This document shows positions 1-9,706 of a stretch of DNA of 48,731 nt, piece after piece. The notes under the pieces are model-generated. The model was not told where the DNA came from. It searched no databases and saw nothing but the letters and a program-made list of their open reading frames with translations. Position numbers and translations under genes: made by a program. Within the stretch, counting starts at the first letter, position 1, and every line of letters begins with the position of its first letter. The DNA comes from Basidiobolus meristosporus CBS 931.73 (taxonomy: Eukaryota; Basidiobolomycota; Basidiobolomycetes; Basidiobolales; Basidiobolaceae): positions 1 through 48,731 of the forward strand of contig MCFE01000664.1 of the NCBI GenBank assembly GCA_002104905.1, written 5' to 3'.

Positions 1-731
1 CATTACAGCTACAGGAATGTAAATGTCAATGATGACCCACTGTACTTGACATTTTAAATAAAGTTGTGGTACCACATATGCAAGCATATGTAGTACTATT
101 TCCACTTTGGTTTGACTCACTTTGATATAAACATGCTGCCAAAAAATAAAGCAAAGCCATCTGGTTCCAAACTAAACCCCACTGCTGAAAACAGCAGAAG
201 AGCAATTGGACAACAGCTGTGAAGTTCCCACCAAAGTCATGCAAGAAGGGTATTGTGGTAGAATTACTCAGTGAATGGTATATGTTGATGTAGTTACTTG
301 TTGAATGTGTAGTAAGGCTAAATGTTAGTGTAGAGTATAGGGACTAGTATAGTTCACTATAGTTGATAATTGAGGTACAACTGAAGTTTGAAAGGAAACA
401 AACCACTTATATGCATGAAAAGTAAGAGCATTGTTTGAGTCAGGAAGTAAGGTGTCTGAAAAGGAGGCAAAAGCCAATCAATATAAACAAGCATAGCAAG
501 TGATTGAGTATCTGGGATCAGAAAGTGTGAGAATTGGCCGAGAATCAATTGAAAGCCACTTATATATTGTTGTGATGTAAAGTCTTGATTAAGTCTTTTA
601 TGAAATCTGAGGTGTGATTTTTTGCAAATGGTCTTTGCACAGTGTCCCAGTGGCATCAATACAGCTTAGTCAGAGGATTCAGCATTTGCAATGGCTTTTG
701 ATGGGATTATTACAATTACTCTTCATAGGGA
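1..731 (+). mobile_element. Element C: internally deleted copy of the Tnp2-type DNA transposon (right part)
   Basis: Positions 20-220 match the divergent promoter and the first codons of ORF1 in element B (12710-12900). Positions from about 222 onward match the 3' end and untranslated tail of B (14690-15202). The two are joined directly near 222, where a short CTGTG-like microhomology is visible, so almost all of ORF1 is missing. The right terminus at 715-731 reads ATTACTCTTCATAGGG, a diverged form of the family end. The left part lies outside the window, so the total length and target duplication cannot be read. It cannot code for transposase in the visible part and looks like a non-autonomous deletion derivative. 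Confidence 0.8.
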
Positions 732-756
732 TACATAGGTGATGTTCACTTGGTTA

Positions 757-2173
757 TTTACCCATTCTCTCACTTTTCAATCTTGGACACTCCATTGCCT
801 ACTATGTTTGTTTACATGGATTACTATTGCATCTATTTCACAGTCCTTACTTCCTACTCAAACAATACTCTTACTGTTCATGCATACAAGTTGGCTTATT
901 TCTGTTCAATCCTCAATTATAACACAATTGCTAATTGTACTAACCAAGCCTCAAACTCAACAAGTTGCTACATTAAGGCAACTATTCAGTACAATTTTTG
1001 CCAGAAAACCCTTGTTCCATGACATTAGCTACAGCCCTACAGCTATATGCTATTGTGCATTCATTGGTTCCCATACATACTGATCTTCAGCCTGCACTGC
1101 ACTGACTACCACTTACACAACCAGGCTTTGCAATCAATCTTTGCAATATTCACATGTGTCCTCATGAGCTCTGCCCAGGAACAACTGCTGCAAAATTTTG
1201 CTATGCCTATTATAGCCCTAAAGCTCCATTGTAAGCATAGTGATGGTATTCTCAGCTCTTTACATCCTACTCTGTCAGTCAGTGAGATCTCCACTTTGTC
1301 TACAATGGATGACCTGGAGGTCATAGTTGGCAAGCAGCTTTTGTTTTGTTGGTGATTATTCTTGGCTTTTATGGCATTCAGTCTGCTACAGACTTATGGC
1401 ATTAATTGGTGAGAACTGCAACTGCTCTCTTGTGCTTCACTTTCTCTTGCTTGCATAAGCCATTTTCCTTTATCACTGCAAGATTGCTTGCTGCAACTTT
1501 GTCTGAGTGTCTCTTGTATTAATCTACATTTTTGCCTTGATAAATCCTGCACTAACCCATCTGTTCCAACTTCCTTGTCCCTTACCTGCACTCTTCCAGC
1601 TACCAGTTGTATTTTTTGCTTGTTTTGAGCTTTCAGCCCTGGTTGTGACAGACTCCTGACAAAGCTACTGTACTTATCACTGCCTGGTGCTTTACCTCTA
1701 GCATGACAAAGTGCTTCTCAAGCACAACTATGCATTTTCATGATGAATGCTGCACTATTGAATTTGTCTCTGCCTACTTGTCTCTTACTGGCACATTTCC
1801 AGCTAGCTCACATTTAATCCCTACCTGTTCAGAGCTGATGGCCCTGCTTCTAGTAAGCTCTTGATCCATGGCACCCTTGTTGTTCTGTTATTGTTAGCTT
1901 CTGCTATTTTTAAAATACTCTCCTAGCACACCAATGCTGGTCCAAGCCTGTTTCCTTGTTTAAATACTGGAAGATGCTCAAGGAATAGGTGAAGTGCACT
2001 TGGCGTAACTGCAAGTTCCTGAGGGTCCAGTGTTATGTCAGCCTACAGGTTATGGAATACTAGACCTTTTTCAGCCTCTTGAATAGAGGCCCACTCCTCT
2101 TCATTGTGCTTTAAGGCTTCACAGAGCTTCAATGTTAGCTGATCTTAAGCTGTGGTATAAATACCACAGTCTC
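757..2173 (-). mobile_element. Element D: inverted fragment of the same DNA transposon (3' half of ORF1 plus tail)
   Basis: Read on the minus strand, this stretch matches element B from about 13520 to 15000: the second half of ORF1 (for example SIVDKVEISL at about 1300, matching SIVDRVEIPL in B) followed by the non-coding tail. It is broken by many stops and indels. It lacks the terminal 200 or so bases, and its truncated end lies almost against the right terminus of copy C, giving a tail-to-tail inverted pair. At 2173 it is cut by an LTR fragment. It is an independent copy, not the missing left end of element A, because it overlaps the part of ORF1 that A retains. Confidence 0.75.
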
Positions 2174-2270
2174 TGTTGAGATAATGGATTATTTGGTATA
2201 TTCAGTAGCTAAAAACTTCCTCAACAATTTTTGACTAGTCTTGGTCACTGTAGGACTAATCAACAGCCCT
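2174..2270 (+). repeat. 5' fragment of an LTR related to the 3304-3671 LTR
   Basis: Starts TGTTGAGATAATGGATTATT and runs parallel to the start of the LTR at 4134 (and to the reverse complement of 3671 downwards) for about 95 bases, with roughly one difference in seven. The rest of the LTR is missing, and gypsy coding sequence follows. Confidence 0.65.
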
Positions 2271-2392
2271 AACCTTGCCACTGTAATCATATCTATGATC
2301 CTTTTCCTTGAAGATATCAGTTAAAGTGGCTGCAATACTTGCAAAGGATCTAACAAATCTCCAATAATAGGAAACCATTCCAAAGAAAGATC

Positions 2393-2423
<31 letters not shown>

Positions 2424-3303
2424 TGTGTTTATGGGTTTACTCCAGAGTTTTAATAACTTCAACCTTCTTAGGGTCTAAGGTCACTCATGTGCTAGTCACT
2501 ATGTGTCCAAGATATTCAATGTGTTCCTTGAAGAATTTACACTTGGCTAGCTTGCCATATAGCTTGTTCTCTCTAAGCTTCTTCAAGAACATTTCAATTA
2601 GTGCCAAGTGATCATCTTTTCCAGTGCGGTATACCAATACATCTTCAATATAGATTATCACATACTTGTTTAAGTACTCCTGGAAGACAGTCTGCATAAA
2701 GGTCATGAATGTTGCAGGGGCATTGGTGAGGCCATAACTAATGACTAAGTAGTTGTAGTGCCCATATCTGTTCTTGAATGCCATCTTAAGGATATCTTCT
2801 AACTTCACCCTAATCTGGTTGTATCCTAATATGGGGTCAATCTTGCTGAATATAGTGGCTCCATTGAGTTGGTCCAAAAGCTCATCAATCCAAGGCTTGG
2901 GGTACTTATTCTTTGCAGTAACTGAGTTGAGGGCTCTGTAGTCAATGCACATTCCAAGTGTTCTATCCTTCTTTTTTACCAAGAGTACTAGTGCTCCCCA
3001 AGATGACTAGCTGGGTCTGATATATCCTTGCTCTAATAATTGATCTACTTGTCACTTCATCTCTTCCAACTCCAACAGACTCATTGTGTAGGGTGTCTTA
3101 CTCTCTGGAGGGTCATCTCCTGTGTTGATGGCTGAATCCCCATCTCTGACTGGTGGTAGGCTTATAAGTTCATCTGGAAATACATCTGAATATTTCTTCA
3201 AAGAGTCTGGACCTCCTAGGGTGCTGGAATAGAGGAACCCTCCTGTATTACTGCCATAAGGAGCATCTGGGTATCTTCTCTAAGTGCTCTAAAGAACGGT
3301 GTC
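2271..3303 (-). pseudogene. Ty3/gypsy reverse transcriptase fragment
   Basis: The minus strand encodes the start of a Ty3/gypsy reverse transcriptase. In order there is a lead-in at about 3290-3010 (YSDVFPDELISLPPVRDGD, then the LLELEEMKRQVDQLLEQGYI motif), a stop codon just before SSWGALVL, the open block 2982-2485 (CIDYRALNSVTAKNKYP, FSKIDPILGYNQIRV, YNYLVISYGLTNAPATF, and YIEDVLVY where YIDDVLVY is usual) and RSFFGMVSYYWRF at about 2390. A TA microsatellite sits at 2395-2420. The changed catalytic box (IED for IDD), the internal stop and the missing RNase H and integrase show a dead fragment. It is cut on the left by an LTR piece and on the right by the copia LTR at 3304. Confidence 0.9.
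2395..2425. repeat. TA-rich microsatellite
   Basis: A run of about ten TA units interrupts the gypsy RT coding sequence at 2398-2425. Confidence 0.85.
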
Positions 3304-3671
3304 TGTTGCAATTTAAGAAGTGATTTGGATATAAGGAACTTATCAAGAAATAGTGATAATAGTTGAACTGTTGTTTATTCATAAAGAAGCTCAGTATTTA
3401 TACCTTTGTAGAAGTAATACAGCTGCAACACTAAGTAGGGAGGGTTTCTCAATATTCAGGAGCATTCTGTAACAGTTTCAGGGTTAGTACATAATGTTTG
3501 GTAATAGTGCTAATTTGATCCTGACTATAGGGGAATAATCATAAGATCATATATCTGGAGAAAGTGGCGAAGTTAAGGCAGTAAATGAGTCCTACAGTGA
3601 CTAAGACTAGCCTAGAATTGTTAAGTAAATTTTTAGCTGCTGAATGATACCAAATAGTCCAATATTTCAAC
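3304..3671 (-). repeat. 3' LTR of a second copia family
   Basis: On the minus strand it starts TGTTGAAATATTGG directly after a GGGGGAG polypurine tract and ends CAACA (TGTTG..CAACA ends), 368 bp. It contains a TATAAATACTGAGC promoter-like motif followed by AATAAA, in the order expected for an LTR on the minus strand. Confidence 0.85.
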
Positions 3672-4133
3672 ACTCCCCCTCAACTAAATAATTTCTTAAT
3701 CCCAATTTCTCTCTAAGGATCTCAAACTGTGGCCTAGCTAGTGGTTTTGTCAATATGTCTGCCACCATTTTGTCAGTTGGGCAGTAAACCAGCTCCACTA
3801 AGTTATTTTCTACAGCTTCCCTCACAAAGTGATGCTGTATATCAATGTGCTTAGTTCTGGCATGATTAGTAGGATTTCTAGCTAATGAAATACAACTTTG
3901 ATTATCCTTGTAAATACATGTTGGTTCACCTGAATTAAAACCTAAGTGTTTGAATAATTTTTGTGGCCATATAGCCTCCTTAGTTGCTTGACATGCAGCC
4001 ATATATTCGGCTTCAATTGTAGATAGTGCCACAGTTGGTTGTTTCTTGCAATTCCAAGTAATAGCTGCACCAGCATAAAGAAATACACAGCCTGTGGTAG
4101 AGCGTCTGTCAATCAAATCCCTACCCCAATCTG
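3672..4133 (-). pseudogene. Ty1/copia RNase H fragment (second copia family)
   Basis: The minus strand encodes the C-terminal RNase H region of a copia polyprotein: [52 protein letters not shown] and the tail VADILTKPLARPQFE, ending at GEC and a stop just before the polypurine tract. It is clearly diverged from the abundant copia family at 17-35 kb (QPTVALST is shared, but the flanks differ). Upstream coding sequence is missing: at 4133/4134 the frame runs straight into an LTR start in the opposite orientation. Confidence 0.9.
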
Positions 4134-4339
4134 ATGTTGAAATATTGGACTATTTGGTATCATTCAGCAGCTAAAAAATTTACTTAACAATTCTAGGATA
4201 GTCTTAGTCACTGTAGGACTCATTTACTGCCTTAACTTCGCCACTTTCTCCAGATATATGATCTTATGATTATTCCCCTATAGTCAGGATCAAATTAGCA
4301 CTATTACCAAACATTATGTACTAACCCTGAAACTGTATA
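4134..4339 (+). repeat. Inverted partial LTR of the same second copia family
   Basis: Begins TGTTGAAATATTGGACTATT and follows the reverse complement of 3671-3470 nearly base for base up to CTAACCCTGAAACTGT, so it is the first part of the 3304-3671 LTR in opposite orientation. The rest of the LTR is absent. With the 3' LTR it forms inverted arms around the RNase H fragment. Confidence 0.8.
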
Positions 4340-4518
4340 TAGTGAGGGATAACTTATGCAATAAGGTAAGCAGGTGTGATAGTCAACCAGCTTATGGGAT
4401 AGTAGTGATCTGGTAAGACAAATAGGATAAAACTAAAATAAGGGTAGTAGGGAAAGAGGGAAGTAGAAAATATAGGAATGAGCACATCTGTTAGTGGGTG
4501 TCACTGTGACCCCACTAC
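4340..4518. other. Unassigned sequence, possibly a small element or LTR end
   Basis: No coding potential. It opens with TATAGTGAGGG and closes with CCCCACTACA, imperfect inverted ends of about 10 bases. It could be a short inverted-repeat element or the beginning of a minus-strand LTR (TGTAGTGGGGTCAC). It lies exactly between the LTR fragment and the truncated left edge of element A. Confidence 0.3.
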
Positions 4519-6497
4519 AGTGGCATTAATTGGCAAGAACTGCAGTTTTTTTGCATGCCTCCCTGTCTCAGGCTTAGGTAGACATTTTTCCTTTTACCTC
4601 TTCCTTTATCAGTGCTGGGTCTTTCACTGCTACTTTGTCTGAGTGCTTCTTGTGAAGAACTACATTTTCTCCTGGATAAAGTCTGCTCTGACACATCTGT
4701 TTTGGTATGCTTGCTCCTTACTGGCACACTTCTGGCAACCTGATGTTTCTTTTCTGCATGTTTTGAGCTCTCAACCAGAGTTGTGATGGGCTCCTGTAGA
4801 AGCAGGTGGTTTTTATCACTGCAAGGTCCTTCACTGCTACTTTGACTGGGAGCTTCTTCAGTGGTACTATGCATTTTCCTTGATAAATGTTATGCTGGTG
4901 CATCCATGTCTGCCTGCTTATCCTAATGGCACTCTTCCAGCTACCTGACATCTCTTTGTTGCTTGTCTGGACCTCTTGGCCCTGCTTGTAATGGGCTCTT
5001 GAGGAAGCCACTGGTTTTTAGCCATGGTACCCTTGTACTTCTGCCGTTGATAGCTTCTGCTATTCTTAAGATACTTTCTTAGCATACCAATGCTGGCCCA
5101 AAATCCATTTGCCCATTTGAATCCAGGATAATGCTCATGGAACAAGTCAAGTGCATTCTGCTTAGCCTTGAGTTCCTAATGGTCCCATGGTATGCCAGCC
5201 TTAAGGTGATGGTGTGTAGACTTCTGATGGCCTCTTGTATATTAGCCCACTCTTCATTCTTGCACTCAACAGCTTCACAGATCTACAAAGTCTTTTGATT
5301 TTTAGGCTTGGGTATAAACAAAATATTGTCTCCCTCCCATGCTGTGATAGGTTTTTCTGTGGGCTTTATCTTTGGGCATTGTTGTTGTGCCTCAAAGACT
5401 GTACAGTGTTCCTCTGCTGTTACATTGGAAAATGGTTCAATTCTTGGCTGTGACATTGAGTTACTTGAGTTCCTTCTTTGCAGCAAAGATACTGCTTTCT
5501 CTACCTGGGATATTGATTGCTCTACACATATTATCCACTCATCCTGTTTCTGGACTATTTCTGGACTTCTCTGGGCTATTGCATCTATCCTATTTGCCAC
5601 CACACCTAATTGCTTCATTAATGCTTTGGTATGAGCTGACAACATACTATTATGAATAGACACAAGGCAGGAGGAAAAGCTAGGCACGGCAGGAAAGGAC
5701 TTAGGTGTGGACCATCAAGGCAAGACAGGATTCAAGGCAAGGCTGTTTATTCAAGACCTGTGTTTATCAGACTGAGGAATACTTAAGGGGGGATAGGACT
5801 ATATATACTTTCTGGCTATACTGATGCCAAGAGATATTAGCTAATACTAATGGGATTGTGGGGTGAGGCACAGCAATGGTGCTGGGGATAATGACATGGA
5901 TGACAAGGCACTGAGACAGGATGGGGAAATGGATTGGGTCACCTGATCATGTGACTAAGTCATGTGGCCTGGTATTTCCATATATGGTACTGGATTATGA
6001 AAAATACAATGGAAAGCTTCCATGGAATGTTCCATTGTGTAACAATGGTTTGGAATGGTCAGGAACTTTCTGGAAGGTTGTAGAAGATTCCAGAAGGAAT
6101 CTCTTGGAAATTGAGCTAGGAAGCTGAAACTTGGCATGAGTGTTTGTGGTTGTCATGTAATCATGACACATACTTGCTAATATGGGTGGTGGTGATGTTA
6201 TCATGGCCACTTGCTGACCATCAACTGAGGGTACCGTGTTTGCTACATTCTCATCTGCCTGAGCATAACTGTCAGCTTGTGGCTCTACAAAGGTTCTTAA
6301 TTGCCTACTTAATTGAGAGCCTGAGGAGTCCACATTATTACCTTCAATGGGCACACTGTCCACAGGGCCTTTTTTGGATGTAGCCCTGCTTGTTGCACTG
6401 AATGTCAGAGCAAGCTGTTGTCCAACTGCTCTTCTGTTGCCATCAGCAGTGGGGTTTGGTTGAGAACCAGATGGCTTGCTTTATTTTTGGCAGCATA
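4519..6497 (-). pseudogene. Element A ORF1 (coiled-coil transposon protein), interrupted
   Basis: Minus-strand copy of the B ORF1 at 12817-14681. Recognisable parts are KKGPVDSVPIEGNNVDSSG near the start (about 6370), a coiled-coil stretch with IDAIAQRSPEIVQKQDEWII (about 5560) and FHEHYPGFKWANGFWASIGM (about 5140). A 521-bp solo LTR splits it at 5648-6168, several stops follow, and the last part is missing beyond 4519. The function of this protein is not recognised. In CACTA-type elements a second gene commonly encodes a DNA-binding accessory protein, and that role is only an inference here. Confidence 0.75.
5648..6168 (-). repeat. Solo LTR inside element A ORF1, TSD CATAC
   Basis: A 521-bp insertion absent from the matching place in B (near 13145). 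The 5-bp target duplication CATAC lies at 5643-5647 and 6169-6173. On the minus strand it starts TGTCATGATTACATGACA (itself a hairpin) and carries TATATA followed by AATAAACAGCC, the order expected of an LTR. The far end reads CATAATA rather than ..CA. It shares motifs such as TGATGCCAAGAGAT with the solo LTR at 15800, so the two are related families. Confidence 0.75.
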
Positions 6498-7090
6498 TAT
6501 ATGGAAGTAAGTCAAACCAAAGGGGAAATAGTGTTACATATACTTGTGTATGTGGTGCCACAACTTTATTTATAATGCTTACTATGTCAGTTCATCATTG
6601 AATCTTACATTTGTTACAAGTCTTGGTATAAGAGTTGTAGAGGAATAGGAAGTTTAGCTAGTATTGTATTCACTAAAACTTGAACTGATTTTTATTGAGG
6701 TTCCAGCAGCTCCTTATATATATTTTGCCAGATCAATTGCTGACTAATTGTATTTCCTGATGTAGGTTGTGGCTGATGACTCATTTGATTGCATCATCAT
6801 CACCCAATAAGATCCTACTTAATATATCTATTTCTGTCTGATAAGGATCTGCTGATTCATTTGCTGACTAATGCTACTGATTTCATAGATAATACTGATA
6901 TACTGATAACCTAAACATATAGTGATTGATTTGACTAAAAACTGATCTAACTTAAACATTCAAGCGGCAGATCATAACACATTCATGTAGGTGCAATGTA
7001 TCAAATACAAGACTGTCTTAAGTTCACATGAGTATCAGCCAAAAGGAAATATATTAACATTACATTGTTGAAGGTCAAACTGTTTGCCCC
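6498..7090. promoter_or_regulatory. Divergent promoter region of element A, split by a solo LTR
   Basis: The spacer between the minus-strand ORF1 and the plus-strand transposase start. Without the LTR at 6612-6979 it is about 225 bp and matches 12601-12816 of B and 1-133 of C, so it is the conserved bidirectional control region of the family. A conserved TTTATAA-type stretch lies on the ORF1 side (about 6568; 12740 in B). Confidence 0.5.
6612..6979 (-). repeat. Solo LTR in the element A promoter, TSD CATT
   Basis: A 368-bp insertion with ends TGTTAC..ATAACA and a 4-bp target duplication CATT at 6608-6611 and 6980-6983. The empty site is visible in B at about 12690-12710. TATATATAAGG and then AATAAA occur in this order on the minus strand, giving its direction. 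No internal retroelement sequence remains, so it is a solo LTR left by recombination. Confidence 0.85.
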
Positions 7091-9428
7091 ATGGACAAGA
7101 CTACTTTGACTCTATGCCATAAGAGAAGAGAAAAAAGACCATGCGGCTATTGTAGCAAGTCTCTTGGCCATGTAGCATGCAGACAGCATAGGAAGTATTA
7201 CAAGGATCAGGGCCAGTGTTTTGCCACCCAAGTCATATTTGACCATTCATTGATCACTACTGTACCAACATTATCTTGCCGGCCAGTTGATACTTCTATA
7301 TTGACACCTGGCCATCTCTGTCACCCTGCACAAGCTGAGTCAGGTGAGTTTTTGATGCCTTTAGGCTTAACTCAGCCTTCTGAGTATGGCATGCAGAGTG
7401 ATAGCTCTGACAAAGAAGGTGCATTGATGGATCTTAAGCCTATCTCCCCTAACAACAGTACAACATATGAGCCCAGTCAAATCCCCATATGCAATGAGAC
7501 AACACCCATTGAAACAAATGCCAAGGATACTTTATGGAGCCAAGTGAGCCCAGTAATCCATCTACCGGTGAATGATGTAATGTTGTGGCTAGAGAAGTGA
7601 CACTTTTCCACTAATATCAGTAATGGGGGCTTTGAGGATTTATTACTACTTCTTGCCAAAATCATACTGGGATGCAACTCACCATGTACATGGTACAAGT
7701 GGACAACCATCATACAGCTGCCAACATATGATCCAGAGACTGTCCTGATTCCAGCATGTGTTAACAGTTGCATGGCATACACATGCAAAAATGCTACCAT
7801 TGCAATGTGTCCAAGTTGTCAGGAATCCACCACCATTGAGCAAATCATTGTTCACACTCTGGATACATTCCGGTCATACCCTGTCTGAGGAAGCCAATGC
7901 AATCTAACAAATATTGGAAAGCTATACAGTACTGCACTCAGTATCAATCAAGCGCAAACATATCCAATATATTTGATAGCAAACATTACAAACAGCTAAG
8001 AAGCAAGGGCTACTTTGAAGCTATGTATGACCATGCCTTTGCATTAGCACTTGAAGGATTCTCATTAAACAGGTACTCTACTAGCAAATCCTGCTGGCCA
8101 CTGATTCTCATCAATCTGAGTCTACCACCCATCTTACAGTATCAGAGCAATAATCTGATGGTAGTCTCACTGGTATCTGGGCCTAAATCACTGTATAACC
8201 TGGATAGCTACCTGTATCTATTACTGGATGAATTTTGTATGCTTTCCTGCAGGATAATGGTAAATGGCTGTCATGTAAAAGTGCATATTATTATTTGCAT
8301 TGGAGATACCCCAGCCATCAGCAAGATAGCAGGTTTTTCCTGGCACAATAGATGGTATTGCTGTCAAATGTGTGAGATCCAGGGGATTTACTTCATAACT
8401 CACACACATTATTATTACCCAAACACCAGCACTAAGAACATCATCTTTCCACAAAGAGAACATACAGAAGTAAGCATGCAATTGCAGCAAAGTTGGCAAG
8501 CTATAAGCCATTGGCAAGAATATGGAATCAATTGGAAACCTGAGATACTTAAGATAGAAGGTATCTGTTGGAGCAAAAGTTTCCACTGGGAGCAATGCAT
8601 TTGCTTCTCAGCAACATCTCTATACTGATGACCAAGTTGTACCTGGGGCATTTCAAGCTAAATGAGCCCTTTGAGATACTGGAGAAATTTGAAAAATTGG
8701 CAAGATATTATAGAGTATCCGCTACCCTAAGTACCTCTCACAGGCTCCAATTAATATTCATACGCATTTGCAATAATACAAATGCAAAGACTGGATGAAC
8801 TGGATAGGTATATATTTAAGTGGTATTCTGAAGCCATTCCTAACAAGAGTACATTGGAAGTATTGGGAGTCATATGTGGACATTAAAGGAATATTTATCC
8901 AGAAACAGATCACCAATGCCAACTTGACACATGCACAGCTGTTGTGCAAGGAGGTTGTGACAGGATTTGAGTGGCTCTACCACAAACATAAAGCTGAATG
9001 TGTAGATCTCTGCCGCTACTGTATCCATTCTTTACTCCATCTTGCATGGTGTGTGGAGAATATCAGGCCTTGCTTCACCTTTTGGGAGTTTCCTATGGAG
9101 CAGATGTGTGGGGAGATAGGAAGACAAGTCAAATTGCAAGTACTGCCATATCCCAATCTCATCCAGAATATTACCTTCAAGTCCGTCATGGATGTGATGA
9201 GTTGGCACATGGAGGACAGCCAGAAAGAGTTGGAAAATACTGAGGACAAATGTGCACATGGAGACACCTATGCCTATGGCATTATGAATCTAAGCAGCCC
9301 CAATACATGGGTAATCAGATAAGTAATGCAAAGTTGGGTTGGGTGCAACAAGCAACTAATTTTTATCAGGAAAACTCTGCCAAGATATGCTGGATTTCTC
9401 ATGGTCACAAGCCAACTTCTACACCATT
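7091..9428 (+). pseudogene. Element A Tnp2-like transposase, N-terminal and central part
   Basis: Begins with ATG at 7091 (MDKTTLTLCHKRREKRPCGY), a Cys-rich start with CGYC and a later C/H pair. The conserved core CIGDTPAISKIAGFSWHNRW followed by CCQMC at about 8300-8375 is the GD-PA-K-GF-H..C..C signature of Tnp2/Transposase_21 (CACTA-type) transposases. Further on are KFPLGAMHLLLSNISIL (8575) and FWEFPMEQMCGEIGRQ (9080), also typical of the fungal family. The frame is broken at 7600 (stop), about 8570 and about 8790, so no full protein is made. The gene is cut at 9428 by element B, and its C-terminal part continues at 15203. Confidence 0.85.
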
Positions 9429-9445
9429 CCCTATGAAAAATAATT
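9426..9445 (+). repeat. Left TSD and TIR of element B
   Basis: Target duplication ATT (9426-9428) followed by CCCTATGAAAAATAATT (9429-9445). Confidence 0.88.
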
Positions 9446-9706
9446 TGGCCCTGAGGGTGGATCTGATCCAGATCTTCCATCAAGATCCCGTTTAGAGGCC
9501 ATCATAATAACAGCAGCTTGGAATTAGTGACCCTCCTGACAATGTTATAACAAGATAATGACGGTGTTTTGCAAATTTTACAGCCAAATAAAGGTATAAA
9601 CTTGACATTTTTAGATCGGTGCTGTGACAATATTTACATGGTATTGTTGCGGTCTTTCAGCACTCTATTACTATTTTAAGTGGATCCAGTTGGCCAGGAC
9701 TTCCAA

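Larger units (their letters stand above)
4519..9428. mobile_element. Element A, left part (Tnp2-type DNA transposon carrying element B)
   Basis: A carries the same divergent gene pair as B: ORF1 on minus (about 6497 down to 4519) and transposase on plus (7091 to 9428). Its left end is truncated at 4519, inside ORF1, so no left terminus or target duplication is available. It is interrupted by two solo LTRs (5648-6168 in ORF1 and 6612-6979 in the promoter) and by element B at 9428/9429. It resumes at 15203 and ends at 16783. Removing the insertions gives sequence collinear with B throughout. Confidence 0.88.

Noticed and set aside
757-2173. Element D as the lost left end of element A
   Set aside because: D and A both contain the same middle part of ORF1 (B 13520-14260), so they are separate copies.
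7091-7600. The 169-codon plus-strand frame as a separate zinc-finger gene
   Set aside because: It is collinear with the start of the transposase in B, and the stop at 7600 is a lesion, since B reads through (VQLEKWLVSTN).
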